From: Paramecium tetraurelia
Taxonomy: Eukaryota > Ciliophora > Oligohymenophorea > Peniculida > Parameciidae
DNA length: 64,000 nucleotides
Direction: 5' to 3'
Assembly: GCF_000165425.1 (NCBI RefSeq)
Contig: NW_001798974.1
Coordinates: forward strand, 124,001 to 188,000
The notes beneath the pieces are model-generated. The model had not been told where the DNA came from and did no database searches. It saw only the letters and a program-made list of their open reading frames with translations. The position numbers and the translations under genes were made by a program. Numbering within the stretch: the stretch's first letter is position 1; every line of letters begins with the position of its first letter. Of this stretch, positions 1-11,814 are shown in pieces.

Positions 1-2
1 TA

Positions 3-396
3 TCTGAATTCAAGAGAACTTTTTATTCAAAATTTTTGGAGTTATAACTCAAGCTTTCAAAGAATGATCCAGCTTAATAGATACTAGTTTAAGATTTATA
101 CAGAATAGTAGTTAGATAAAATTACAATCAGGAGGAGGCATTAAGATTTGTGAGAAAATGCTTAAGAGTGGGTAAAATTAATTAAGTATGAGTATTCTTA
201 TTTATTTATAACTTAATTAATAATTAAATAGTTGAATTAATGGACTCCTCTTGACTGTCAGATTATCAGATAATGGCTTCAAATCACTATGGAATTTCAA
301 TAGTTAACAAGATAAAAAACAATACTATAAAGTAAATAAAGCAAATGTAAGTTCAATAATGGAATTTTCAGACTCAGTACTGCAGAATACTCCTGA
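3..396 (+). CDS. 3' end of an unrecognised gene (5' end outside window)
   Basis: The frame starting at base 3 is open in the ciliate code and rich in Leu, Gln and Arg, as real proteins here are. It contains EEALRFVRKCLRVGKINQ. I place a 46-nt GTATGA...AAATAG intron at 186-231; after it the frame runs to a TGA at 394-396 (348 coding bases, 116 codons). If the intron is not used, the gene ends at the TGA at 189-191. Beyond 396 the same frame stays open to about 545 and looks coding, so the TGA at 394 may be a decay mutation. I do not recognise the family. The frame choice is only moderately secure. Confidence 0.45.
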
Positions 397-639
397 TTAC
401 TTGGAAACTTTGATGAGTCTGGCAACAATAATCAATTATAAGATTAAAATTTTATGAGTTTTATAATAGTTACTAATATAAAAAGTAAATCAGAGTTTGG
501 TGATTCAGCATTCATAGCTTAATTGGGATCATAAAAATATTCTTTGAATTGAGCTAAGAATAAATATTACTAATAAATGCATACCTTAGATAGAGTCTCT
601 TTTTAGCATCGTATTATTTTCATTTTAATCCTACTCTGT

Positions 640-1520
640 ATCCTGACTATAAATTGCTCTTCAATTGCTTGAACTAAGATGAATGTAAGGTGGTTGCAAT
701 TCCTTATGGAATAATTTATTCCACTCGAATCCTCTCAACCTTGGATGATTTTTTATAGCTTCTGGATTATTTGATCCAAATCTTTGGGATGGCTTTCGTT
801 GGATCAACTTATAAATTGAAATTAATTAACTCTACTTGATTCTCCAAATCTGCAGGCTCTAAAGACCAAGAAACAGGAATTTCAGATCTTTTAATTTACA
901 CTTATTTTGCAGTTCCACTTGTATCTGATGAGTTATTAGGACTCCAGATGGATGTGATTGTGAAAACTTTCAATATGAAGTAGCCTTCAGAATCGAACAT
1001 AAAGTTTTCAGATTTCAAATCTCTATGGATATCACCTTAATAATGCAAATATTCTAGTGCAATTATAATACCTTCACTAAAGAACTCTAAGCAATAAAAT
1101 TGCAGTTAATACTTGATTCTTTTTCTGAGAACTTTTAATTCTTCTCAAAATGAAAACGGAAATCTCCTCCACTTAATAAATCCTTAACCAGGCATAAATC
1201 TTCTTTTATCTTAAAATGCGGTTATCATTTCATTATTAAGGGATGCCTTAGTCCACTAAATAACAATATCTCATTCAAATTTGAAATAACATTCTTTTTT
1301 TTGATAATCTTTAATTTAGAACTTAAATTCATTACTTTGCTTTTCACATCACTTTTAGGGCAAATAGTCTTTGTTTTTTCTACACCTCGCTTTCCAAAAC
1401 CTTCCCATATGTTCTATACCACAGAACCTCAATAAATTCAAAGTTATGCACAGATAGAACTTTTATAGAATTCTAAGTACTTGATGAATCTGGAAAGTCA
1501 CTCTTATCTGTAATATTGTA
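640..1520 (-). pseudogene. Decayed Ser/Thr protein kinase
   Basis: The minus strand carries kinase landmarks in the right order but in broken frames. There is an ATP-lysine region KKQRLFALKVM, a catalytic loop HRDLKSENFMFDSEGY, a piece matching the activation segment (WSPNNSSDTSGT), and a C-lobe end LIQRKPSQRFGSNNPEAIKN followed by HPRLRGFEW. The DFG motif has become LKVFTI and the APE region is lost. In-frame TGA codons and frame changes separate the blocks. The order and wording match the large Paramecium AGC/CAMK-like kinase families. It is a host gene fossil, clearly inactive, next to intact neighbours. Confidence 0.75.
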
Positions 1521-1740
1521 ATTACCCATTATTTATTAATATAATGATTTTATGCTTATTTTCATAGATATATTTGTTTATAACATCTCTGTTGATTAAA
1601 TAAAAAGTATTCAATATTTTAGTTTTGGCAAGATCTCACTTTCTTCTACCTTATCTTACCCAACCATAGTGATCAAAGAACATTTGGGTTTCTCGAATTC
1701 CTTTTTCAATTTGCTCTCTCCCCTCACCTTCAGACTGCTC

Positions 1741-2595
1741 TCAAGATCTGCTTGCTTCAACAATAAAGTCTTTGAGTTTAAAGTCACTCTCAATGAATTG
1801 TTAGATTAATCTTCTTCCTTTTCCACCATGTAACTCGATCCTCTTAACTGCTGGTACCAATTTTTTGGTGGAGACGGCAATTCGTTAAGAAGTTACTTTT
1901 TTAGTCTATAAGCTGTTGAACTAATATTTTTTTGTCTGATTACCTGAACTCTTCTGCAATAAAGTGAGTTTGTCTCTGCTTCTTGCCTAACACTTGCTTT
2001 GGATAGTCATGTTGACTAATTCCCAAGATTATTCTCGTTCTTGGAATGAAGTGATAACTCTTTATTGTCTCGTATTTGCATTTCTTTCAAATAAATCCAA
2101 TTACTTCTCTAATTGTAATTCTTCCATTTCATTTCTTTGTATTCTGTACTTTGTTTCTTATAAATATTATTCCACATTAACATTTGCATTATGATTTACC
2201 AAAGTGGCCATTGTAGACTTATTATGAGAAACTTGTCGAGATAGGATATTTGATGGGATGGGATCATGAAAAAGAGGGATCTTATTGGATGATTGTGATT
2301 TCTTCATATTGGAGAGATTCGAATAGGATTGTTTCATTTTTTAGTACATAACTGAGTTCTTCATTTTTGGAGAATTGGATAGTTTGGATTCTTCAATTTT
2401 CTTTTTAATTTTTTCAATAACATCAGGTTTTCCAACAACACTTCGAGCAATAATTTTATTGTTAATATCATATTATGGACCATAATAAGGATTATGTTCT
2501 TCGAATATGTTGTTAGAGAGTTGTGGTTTTAACTTGTAACTCTTTATTTTATGCATCAAGAACAAAGTTTTTGATTATTGGAGATGATCTTGCAT
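1741..2595 (-). CDS. Tandem paralogue B, unknown coiled-coil protein
   Basis: This is an uninterrupted 285-codon frame in the ciliate code (284 aa) ending in TGA. The start chosen is the first in-frame ATG, only 15 bp after the stop of the upstream gene at 2611. The protein is basic and rich in Gln, Ser and Asn. Its N-terminal motif GPQYDINNKIIARSVVGK matches GPRYDKRGDVIKRSIVGS of the neighbour at 2611-3504. A later helical stretch (LDLFERNANTRQQRVITSF) matches LPIIERNLLTRQRRILESC there. So the two genes come from a local duplication. No known domain is visible, and a structural or cytoskeletal role is only a guess. Confidence 0.65.
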
Positions 2596-2610
2596 TAAAA
2601 TATATTTATT

Positions 2611-3504
2611 TCACTATAATTAAACAATTCTATAGGATGATCGACGACTGAGATCTCTTTTATTATAATTAGAGTAATTGAAATCTTTGGTTGGCTGTTA
2701 CACTAGATCCTGAGGTAGTATCATCAGATCCCTGGCTTCTTTGGATTCCAGTGTCAATTTACTATTCCCATTGACAATTATATAATCAGAGTCATAATAC
2801 TTTTTACTCAACCTCTGATTGATCATATTCTTGAATTTATCACTGCAAATTTTAACGGTATTTCCACTCTTAATAATCTCGATGGTTGGATCATTTGTCT
2901 ATTCGTATTTTCTGAGATTGCCATACCATTCCTTCACATTGGGTTCTCTCTATACAGCATTTAGAGTGTCCAATAATTGCTTCTTCTCTCGATACCCTTG
3001 ACTCTTGTTAAGTAAAGTATTGCTAAAGGAACGCTCACAACGACTTGCTAATTCCTATTCCAATTAATTCCATTTTTCTTTCTTCTCTTCACATGATTCT
3101 AAGATTCTTCTTTATCTGGTTAATAGATTTCTCTCTATGATAGGCAATGTCTCTTCCTTAGATCTGAGTGAGATTTCAGTTAGTTTAATATTTTTTTGAA
3201 TTTTATCGATATGCAATTGAATATCCTCCTTGGAAATCTTGCTCAGATGAACAGGCTCTCTTTTCTTCTTTAAGTTCTTTTTCTTATTGAATGAGGTAAT
3301 AACAAAAGATCTTAGCATTGAAGAATCATCATCAGTTACTCTGCTGTCTTATTAGACTTTGCCCTCTCTCTAGAATTGATCAACTGATCCAACTATGGAT
3401 CTCTTTATGACATCACCTCTTTTATCGTAGCGTGGTCCTTAGATGATTCCGTTGATTTGCGATTCTTGGAAGATACTCGTGTTTTGTGATTTAGATCTCT
3501 GCAT
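2611..3504 (-). CDS. Tandem paralogue A, unknown coiled-coil protein
   Basis: This is a single 298-codon frame (297 aa) without introns. It is charged and Lys-rich near residues 85-100 and predicted mostly helical from about residue 90 to 190. It shares two blocks with the gene at 1741-2595 (see that entry), so the pair is a tandem duplication that has diverged strongly. The 72-bp gap to the upstream B-box-like gene and the 15-bp gap to the next gene are tight even for Paramecium. No catalytic or binding motif was recognised. Confidence 0.65.
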
Positions 3505-3576
3505 GTCTTTACATGGTTATGCGACAAATAGTACTTTAATATTTTATATACTCATTATTTGATATGCCGCCATATC

Positions 3577-4581
3577 TCACTAGTACTATTAAAGACTCTA
3601 ACTAACGGGTTCTATTTTGATGTTCTTCCTCTAACTTGGTTCCTCATATATCACTTAGGATTTTGTGAATTCTAGTTGTTTTGGCGACGTAAATTGAAGG
3701 TACGTTTGAGACTGGATGTTCATAGGAAATTGTCTCATTGGAGATCTGACAACTAGTTATTTCTTCTGATTTTCCAAAGGCATTCCTATACAATATTTCA
3801 GGCCTTCATTGAGACGACTAACAAATTTTTCGATGGATAATTGAATGTTGCGATAATCTTGTTTCCATTTCGAATCCACATACTCTAAGAACCCTTAAAC
3901 GTCATCCACTTCTCTAGCATTCAAGGTCTCAATCTGCATATCAAATAAATGACAAAATTCAGCGGTGAATTGATTATGGAAATAGGACTTTATCATTTTT
4001 AAAAAGTTATCCTTCATCAATTCCAATAAACGAATCTTCTTTAAAAGAATCGCACTTTCTTTATTATTAGCCATCTCTAACTCTCTTTTTTGAGCGAATA
4101 ATTCTATTTATTAAAATGCATTTTCGATGTCTGCTTCCAAATTTTAAGAGGCCTTCAATTATGCATCGACATCACTTAATTAAGCAATAAAATTGATTCT
4201 CTCATTCTCCTTCCCTTCTCTCCATTGTTCATGCTATTATATTAGTTAAGCCTTGGTTTCCTCTATCTTTTTCGAAACATTTCTTAAGCATCTCTCAATT
4301 CCTTCTTACAAATAGTCGTCGTATTACTCATTCTCAAAAGTATTGCTTTACTCCCCATTTACTAACTATAACAACCCAGCAGTGGAGTTCTTCTTATTGC
4401 TAAAATAAGTAGCCAAACACCCATTCTCATATATGTGGTATAATTCCTCTACTTTGTGATTGCGATCATGCAATTTTACTGCACAAGTTGAACACATAAC
4501 TCTTTATTAGCAATTCCTTTCTAAGCAAATCCAACTAAGGGATTGTTTTGGATGATTTTTACACATTTATTCACTTTCCAT
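3577..4581 (-). CDS. B-box-like zinc finger, coiled-coil protein
   Basis: This is a single 335-codon frame (334 aa). Residues 6-45 have the Cys/His spacing of a B-box-like zinc finger: CKNH, then WICLERNC, then MCSTC, then HDRNH. A long helical region rich in Glu, Lys and Gln follows (about residues 90-290), as in TRIM-like architecture but without a RING domain. Ciliates have many such B-box plus coiled-coil proteins, and partners are unknown. The start is the first ATG after the short divergent intergenic region shared with the Myb gene. The frame is clean, with no decay signs. Confidence 0.75.
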
Positions 4582-4801
4582 TTTTAACGATTATCTAATT
4601 AATTATAGCAAACTTGATGAAAAAATAAATAAACTAAAATCAATTCAATATAATATATTATCATTTCTAAACTAACATACTCTAATATAATAATTAATAG
4701 CAACATGATATGACGTAAATTAGGGCATGTCTTATCGTTTTGGAGAATGGCAAAAACGGATAATTTAAATAAAAACGAAAGCTAAAACAAACCTATCATC
4801 G
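4582..4801. promoter_or_regulatory. Divergent intergenic region (B-box-like gene / Myb gene)
   Basis: These 220 bp between two divergent start codons must hold both promoters. The sequence is A+T-rich with no motif I can assign. The assignment rests only on position. Confidence 0.4.
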
Positions 4802-6484
4802 ATGGCACGAAGTCAAATTATAAAAAATGAGGATGATTCATATGATGCCAAATCAAACAGAAACAATCAAAAGCACGAATAACCCATCCAATCACATCCA
4901 GATGATTATGCAAACGACAAAAAAAAAGTAGGACGATGGACTCCTTAAGAAGATGACAAGCTTTAAAAATTGATTGAAGGTACTCAATTTGAATTTATGT
5001 GTAGAATACGGGGAAAAGAGTTGGAGATTGATAAGTAATGTAATGGAAGGCAGAAGTGCAATCTAATGCTTACATAGATGGACAAAGATCCTTAGGCCTG
5101 GTCTCAAGAAAGGTAGAGATTATTATATAAACACCAAGGCCCATGGCAGGACAATGAAGATGAGAGACTTTTAGAATGGGTTAAGAATAATGGACCCAAT
5201 AAATGGTCATTATGTGCCGAGAATATCACAGGACGCTCAGGAAAGTAATGTAGAGAAAGGTGGTTCAATAATCTAAATCCAAATGTCAAAAAGGGAGGAT
5301 GGACATCAGGTAATTACCCATATAATCAATTTAGATGAAGATCATGAAATTTTCAAGGGTTATTTAGCATATTCATCCTCTTGGTCGAAAATTGCCAAGA
5401 ATCTCTCAGGAAGAACTGAAAATTCTGTCAAAAATCGCTTTTATTCAACAGTCAGAAAATTATTAGCTGATCAAGAAAAAAATGGAATATCCCTTTAAGT
5501 ATGCAACATTATTTAGACTAGATGTTGGAAGTTAAATAAGAAAATGGGACATCAGCATTGTAAACTTTTGTGAAAGCTCATCTTTAGAAATTTGAATAAT
5601 AATTGTCAATCTAAATGGAAGAGGAAAAACCAGGTTAGGACCAAAAGTTGGAAGAGTTGGCTATCAAATCAGAAGATGACAGTGTGTCCAAAAGGAAGAT
5701 TTATACTGACAGTTATTAAGAATAGAACTTACTTTATCGGTTATTATAGTCATAGGGAGGTCCTATCAAGAGAACTTCATGTATGAAGGATTATTCAACT
5801 ATCTATAAGAAATATAAAAAGAGATATAATTAAAGGAAGAAGGATAAGTAATAATCTGAGAAAGTTGAGAGACTTAGAAAGATTATAATGAAAAAAGATA
5901 TTTAGAAGTCATTAGCTGAATAATCAGAGTTAAATTTAAAATAGAACCTAGAACAATATCTTTTGAATTTTTAAGAGTGTAAATTGGAATAACAAAATTA
6001 AAATTAGGATTCAGATAAGTTGAATTAATTTTAAGATAAGCTATTAGGCTTCTTTAATTCATAATTGGATTAAATTATGACGAAAGTATAAACTGAAATG
6101 GATAATACAATTTAATAAAAAGTAATTGAAGATGACTAATAATAATAAATAACTAAATAATTAAAGACTTAGAACTCAAAAAGGGAAATTAGTAAACTTA
6201 TAGAAGTGAAAGAAGAGGAGGTTTAATTAAATTAATAAGTCATGAATACATTTCTAAACAGATTTATTCAATTTGAAAGTAATGATGATAAAAATGATAT
6301 TGCTAATTTCATTATACAAAATCACAAAATTGATTCAAAAATGATGTTTCTAATCAGTTAATTGCACACTCTAGAAAATATGTTAGGTGATACAAAAAAA
6401 GAATTCAGCAGATTAGAATCAAGCTTGTATGATAAAATTCATGGTACTTCCTTTCAATCTAGTCATTCTAGTCAAAATATTTGA
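4802..6484 (+). CDS. Three-repeat Myb DNA-binding protein
   Basis: Four introns (25, 26, 25 and 23 nt) leave 528 codons (527 aa). Three SANT/Myb repeats follow each other. Repeat 1 has GRWTPQEDDKLQKLIEEYG and SWRLI. Repeat 2 has GPWQDNEDERLLEWVKNNG and KWSLCAENITGRSGKQCRER. Repeat 3 has GGWTSDEDHEIF and SWSKIAKNLSGRTENSVKNR. The tryptophan spacing is that of R1R2R3 Myb factors, which bind DNA and often regulate cell-cycle genes. The remaining 330 residues are Gln- and Lys-rich with coiled-coil potential. A nuclear location and a role in transcription are inferred from the family. Target genes are unknown. Confidence 0.9.
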
Positions 6485-6625
6485 TACTCAAATGATAATA
6501 TTGAATATATATCTTTTTGTTAAATCGATTTTATAATAATATTTAGTAAATAATTAACCTATTCAACACATCAACTATATTATAAGATATTAAATTATTA
6601 TTTACTATTGGATATACAATTTTAT

Positions 6626-7653
6626 TCAAAAATCAACATTTTATTTAAATTCACACTTTAAACAACAATCTATTTTCTTGTGTGATAAAACAGTTTGGCC
6701 AGATGAACAAAATTTACATTAGCATTCACATGTTTCCTTTTTTTCAATAGGATTTTCTTCATCATAGGATCGATAGATCTAAGGATCAATGAAAATCATA
6801 CAAATAAATCCCTCGATTTACAAACCAATTAGCAAACATGCATAGGGTGATAACCAAGACTTTTACAAGTTGAACATTTGCATTGACAAGCCCTCATTAA
6901 ATGTACTTCCTTATCGAGATCAGCCCCTTTTACAATATCCATTGCATTTAGTGTTTAAATCTTATCTAAGTTATTAATAAATAATACCTCAGGATTTCCA
7001 TACTGCCTAAATCCTCTTTGTAAAAATATTGATGACCTTTGGTTTGTGAGCATTGCAGATATGAAATTTTAGGAAGTTCTGCCAAACACAGTGCCTTATG
7101 CATATCCTCTATCAAAGAGAAAATAAGCATTCCTAAATCTATTACAAACATGTACTTTAGCAAAATTGATCTAAGAGATACTAACTCTGCTTTCTCTGTG
7201 AAATTATGATGAAATTTGCATTTATCTTAATGCTCCAACTCTTGATGGCATTTTTATGAACATGTGGCACTGCCGCAAGCTGCACAAATGGCTGTATTTT
7301 CATCAGCTGGCTTGCCACATATACATTGCAATTTGTTTATGTCCAATTAAATTAATGATCCTGTGTTAAATGCTCTTAATGTCTCTAAATTTAATTTGTC
7401 CTTCTCTGTCAAGTATTCATTATGTTCCATATTCATATTGGCATGAGAATGAAGGCTAACTAAAAGAATATAAATTATATTTACCTCTCACTGGATGATG
7501 TTTACGAATATGTTCATTGCCACACATGTAACAAAACTTTTGTTCACAACTTTGGCAATATTCATTAGCCAATATATTTGGGAATTTTTAGTGGTCATGC
7601 AACAAACATTCTTTAGGAGTCTGTTTAATTAGTTTCCCAAGAAATCTGAACAT
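6626..7653 (-). CDS. Cysteine/histidine-rich zinc-binding protein
   Basis: With introns of 25, 38 and 23 nt the model has 314 codons (313 aa). Three Cys/His clusters are visible. Near residue 30 there is CQSCEQKFCYMCGNEHIRKH. Near residue 100 there is CICGKPADENTAICAACGS and a following CHQE. At the C-terminus there are CQCKCSTC and CECQCKFCSSGQ. The pattern suggests several B-box or RING-like zinc sites, but I cannot name the family. The 38-nt intron is long for this gene set, yet removing it keeps the frame. Function unknown; protein-protein or ubiquitin-related binding is a guess. Confidence 0.7.
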
Positions 7654-7745
7654 AAATATAATTTATTTTATAATTCTTCATGTAAACAAACATTGATTTT
7701 TATAAATACTTTGTATGTCTTTTTTATTCTAGAACTAGTGAAAAT

Positions 7746-8340
7746 ATGAAAAAACAATAGGTTTTGAATTAATTCCACATTAATCGTCGATAAGATAATT
7801 GAGATCTACAGATCAAGCAAATAAATTAAAAATATTTGAATAAAATGATGAACTTGTAACCATAGAATATTCTAAATGAATGTTCAATGAAATAAATGAG
7901 GACATTACCATCATTTTGAAGTATTCTAATTTGACTTATAGATTCAAATTAGATTATGGTTGAGAGTAGCTTATGATGTAATACTTAATTAATTTACAAT
8001 TAATCGAGGGGGGTTAGCCTTATTAATAGAATCAATAAATTTCAGTAATTATTTATTAGAGATAAATATAGTCTTCTGCCACAAGGTAATTCGATATGAG
8101 CAGGGAATTCAAAATATCAACAATTTAAATGGCATACAAATTATTCTTGAGTCAAATAATATAAATCTCATTAAAAAACAGTCATGAATATATATTTTAA
8201 ATTATGATAAAATTAAATTCAAGGATAGAAGGATTAAGGTTGAAATTTAAAGAAGCTTTGTTAGATCATATTAATGATAAACAAAATATAAAATTTGTTC
8301 ATTTTTTGATCAATATTGAAACATAATATAACAAACAAGT
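7746..8340 (+). pseudogene. Possible decayed gene of unknown family
   Basis: One frame runs from an ATG at 7746, using a possible 26-nt intron at about 7788-7813, through long coding-like segments such as NEDITIILKYSNLTYRF and REFKISTIQMAYKLFLSQ. It carries in-frame TGA codons at 7877-7879 and 7961-7963. The amino acid composition looks like real protein. The frame also runs on antisense across the end of the cyclin gene. It could be two short genes, or chance. I prefer a decaying host gene. Confidence 0.3.
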
Positions 8341-9185
8341 TCAATTTTGTTGTTTTATTAATCTTTACCTTTTAAAGTCTCTTTTTTTTGAAATCCTTTT
8401 TTAAACAGAGGGACTCCTTCCAACGGATTTAGTGTCCTCTTCATATTTATCACATGAGATTTCTTGAGCTTTAATTAATTTTTTATGAATTAATTAAGAT
8501 ACGATGAGAATTTTCTTTGAAACAACAAGTCTTGTATCATTTAGGTAATGTAAGATTGCCAAAGCCAATTCGAAATGAGAATATTGATATATTTCATAGT
8601 CTATTTACATATAATTACATTATTTACCTATGAGCATGAACATTAACAAATTCTACACTTTTTCATCTATTTCAACATTCATTGCTAATAGATAATCCGA
8701 TGATGTGGTAAGATTCAATTGATATCCCATGGCTTTCACAATTTACTCCTCCATTTCGTTGTATTCTTCATCTTTGTATAATGGCTAGCCTTCTTAATCA
8801 TATAACTTGATTTGACATGAGATTTCTGTCTCATAAAACTAGGATGATAAAAATTATGAATACCTTCGAGGCAATCGAATATGCCGAAATCCCCAACAGT
8901 TAAAGGTATTCCTGAGAGATATTAAAATAATTTAAGTATGTATCGATAATAAGCACAGCCAGTTCTAAGGTTTTTATTGAATGTTGGAATTGAGATGATT
9001 GCTAATTATAATATTGAATAATTACTGCAATAATCCATTAGATTAGAATATCCCTTCTAGAAGGACTCACAGAATCGTATGAGTAGTATGGATTGTGCTT
9101 GTTGAATGTCTTGGGCTAAGAAATCAATAGAAAATGATACTTTGTCTCTAGTCATTAAATCTCTTAATTCAGCAAACGAAAACAT
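8341..9185 (-). CDS. Cyclin
   Basis: Introns of 24, 38 and 27 nt give 252 codons (251 aa). The middle of the protein fits a cyclin box: AYYRYILKLFQYLSGIPL, then EEYNEMEEQIVKAMGYQLN with the helix break TTSSDYLLA, then LLMFMLIDYEIYQYSHFELA and ALAILHYLNDTR. Cyclins bind and activate a CDK, and the subclass is not clear to me. The N-terminal third is weaker, and the 38-nt intron (GTATTC...ACAG) is atypical, so the exact protein could differ there. The C-terminus is basic. Cell-cycle timing is inferred from the family only. Confidence 0.7.
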
Positions 9186-9355
9186 GGCTGTACAAATTAA
9201 AAAAAATAATTATACAGCAAAACTCATTTAAATTTGAAATTTATAGATTAATTAATACTAAAGAATACCATATCCAAAATTTAACGTGATTCACTCAAAC
9301 TTCAAGATACTAAAATTAAAAATTGGTTTTCATTAAATCATATATATATTTTTAG

Positions 9356-9772
9356 ATGTTGGCTCTTTACTTTCAAAAACAAAGTTTTCCTTCTTTAGAG
9401 GCATCGATTATGACCTTGAAATGGTTATAGAATAAGAATTCAAGGGGTATTCATTAAATTATAGGCTTAAAATATTCATATAGTGGTCATAATCCAATTG
9501 TTTTATTGATGACAATAGAAGAACTAAAATAGAGTCAGTTAATCATAGAAATAGAAACAACCTAGAATTTTGTGATTAAATAATTGTAAGACTTTGATTT
9601 ACAAATGATTTAATAGCAGAATTCTTAAAAGTTAATTATATTAAATATTTAATCATTACATAATTTATTGATTAAATTATAAATGAAAAAAGCATCACAA
9701 GTATATTAAAAAGAATTAATAAATAATAATTTTTATTACAATTATAAAACACAGTAGATTGGATTATCTTGA
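9356..9772 (+). CDS. Small hypothetical protein
   Basis: This is a 139-codon TGA-free frame (138 aa) that starts at an ATG just after an intron-like TTTTTAG, so a 5' exon may be missing. The composition (Ile, Leu, Gln, Asn) resembles neighbours. Motifs such as YSYSGHNPIVLLMTIEELKQ are not from a family I know. It may be a remnant rather than a gene. Confidence 0.3.
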
Positions 9773-10318
9773 GATCCCTATGATCAAAGTGATCTTCCTG
9801 GTTAACAAATTCATGTATCTGATTAGTTACGATATCATATCTAAATTTTGTGATAGATTTATATGATTTATTCAGTTTCAAATCTCAATCAAGTTTAGAT
9901 TTATTGTTGAAGGTGATTTATTTTATAAATGCTTGAAGAAAAGTATAGTCAATACATAATTCTATATGTTTAGTAAATCCATGCATATATAGATACTGAT
10001 CTGCCTTATATAATTATAAAACTCAAAATATTTTGAGAAAACTGATGATACCAGATTCTGTAAGCGTTGGTTCTGATCTAAGCAAATTTGTATTTCTAAG
10101 AATACTTGAAATTTACAAAGCTTTTTCTCAAAAATGATAAAATTAAGTATTATCATAAAATTCAGATAACTGACAAGGTCATCTATTATTGTTTTTTTAA
10201 CTATAAGAATGATTTGATTGTTACTAATTCTAATAAGTATTTTGACTGGGAAGTGATTATATTTTATAATTATATGGTATTTTTCAATTAATTTATATTT
10301 AAAATATGTAAACAACAA
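9773..10318. other. Intergenic, A+T-rich
   Basis: This is the spacer upstream of the tubby gene. Both strands have partly open frames (for example KYYHKIQITDKVIYYCFFNY on plus), but none has a clear start, stop and splice pattern. I see no RNA gene or repeat. The tubby promoter should lie in its last part. Confidence 0.4.
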
Positions 10319-11438
10319 ATGGCATTTCTATTTTGTAAATTAAGCATACGCAAGTATCAGTTTGCAATAATAAAAAAAAGGAAGAATTGATACAATTTGA
10401 TTAATTTGATGAGGATTTGATACCAAAAAGTAAATTGTTTTCTCCTGTGAACATAAATTTAAATCTGAAATGTGTTGAAACATTTGGGAATAATAAAATA
10501 TATGACATCAATGAAACAAGAACTAATGACTAGCAAAACAAATCGGATTCTTTGCTTGATACACTGAATTCAAAGTAAAAAATAGAAACCTCTCTATAAC
10601 AAGTTAACGTAATGACTGAGAGATTAAATAATCAAAACTTAATATTCTATGCTCCTCAATATATTCCTGATATTCAGCAATTCTTAGCATCCCCTATTCC
10701 TATTGGTATCATTATATTTGTTATATAATGTTAGGCAAAATAGTATAGTGCACTTTCATAAAAAATAAAAAGGGGTTTTGCAATTTCTATCCAAAATTTG
10801 AATTATACTTCTCAGAAAGTTTAAAATTTCTCTGTGCTGCAAAGAGACAATCCACAAAGAAGAAATCAAATTATATTATATCGAGCAAAATTGATATATT
10901 TAATTCCAACAACAAACCAGTTAGTTTAGGGAATTTGAAACATGGAACATAAGAGAACTAGTTCAATTTATATGACAATGGCAATGACCCCAATAAAACC
11001 AATCAACTAGAAACAACCAGGAAGGAATATGGAATTTATTCTTTTAAAAAATCAAGTCTAGGTCTCAAATAAATTAATGTTTTAATTCCCTCTGTTATAA
11101 ATGGATAGCAATAAAATTTTAAACCTATTACTCAAAGTGAAGGCATCTAAAAAGCATTTTCTCAATAAAAGAATGAAAATGTATTGTAGTTAATCTCAAG
11201 GCCTCCTGTATTCTGTGAAGAAAAGAATGCATACCAATTAAAATTCACATAAAGAGTACGATCAGCATCAAATAAAAATTTTATTCTCATATCAAGTAAT
11301 CAATAGAATGATGAAGAATTTTTAATGTAATTTGGCAAATGTGGTGATAAATATTTCAATTTAGACATTTGCCATCCGCTTTCAATTTTATAAGCTTTTG
11401 CACTATGTATAACTTAATTTGAAGTTAAGTTAAAATGA
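10319..11438 (+). CDS. Tubby-like protein
   Basis: Introns of 20 and 29 nt leave 357 codons (356 aa). Residues from about 130 to the end are a tubby domain. Blocks include KNKKGFCNFYPKFELYF, a KKKSNYIIS strand, FNLYDNGNDPNK, INVLIPSVI, RPPVFCEEKNAYQLKF, RVRSASNKNFILI, FLMQFGKCGDKYFNLDICHP and the C-terminal LQAFALCITQFEVKL. Tubby domains bind PI(4,5)P2, and tubby-like proteins help bring membrane cargo into cilia, which fits a ciliate. The N-terminus is variable and Asn/Lys-rich. The lipid-binding role is known for the family; the ciliary role here is inferred. Confidence 0.93.
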
Positions 11439-11814
11439 ATTGCCATTTTATATACATATCTCTTAATTTACTCATATTTTTAGAATATAAATTATAAATA
11501 TATATAGTGATGTCTTATTGGGAATCCACGATAACTTTGCACGCTAAATTAGAATTTCTATTCAAATGATAAATATGTAATGTCCATCATTATAAAGAGC
11601 ACTAGATCATATTAATTATAGAGAAGTCTAAGTAATGATTTTAAATCAATTTTACTTACACACCTTTATAAATGGATCAATAGGTTAAATAACATAGACT
11701 GATCTAAACTAAATAAAATTCAAAATTCTTGCCATAAAATTAAAGACTTTAAAATGATAGAATAACCTGAATTCATAAACTTTTTGTTTTATTGATTAAT
11801 TGATTAATATAATT
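11439..11814. other. Intergenic between tubby and SP-RING genes
   Basis: This A+T-rich spacer contains only a 19-codon ORF and no RNA gene or repeat that I can see. It should hold the promoter of the SP-RING gene. Confidence 0.4.

Noticed and set aside
2590-2625. Fusion of the tandem paralogues through a 26-nt intron (GTGAAATAAA...GCAAG)
   Set aside because: Removing it leads to the wrong frame with an early TGA. Two separate ORFs fit better.
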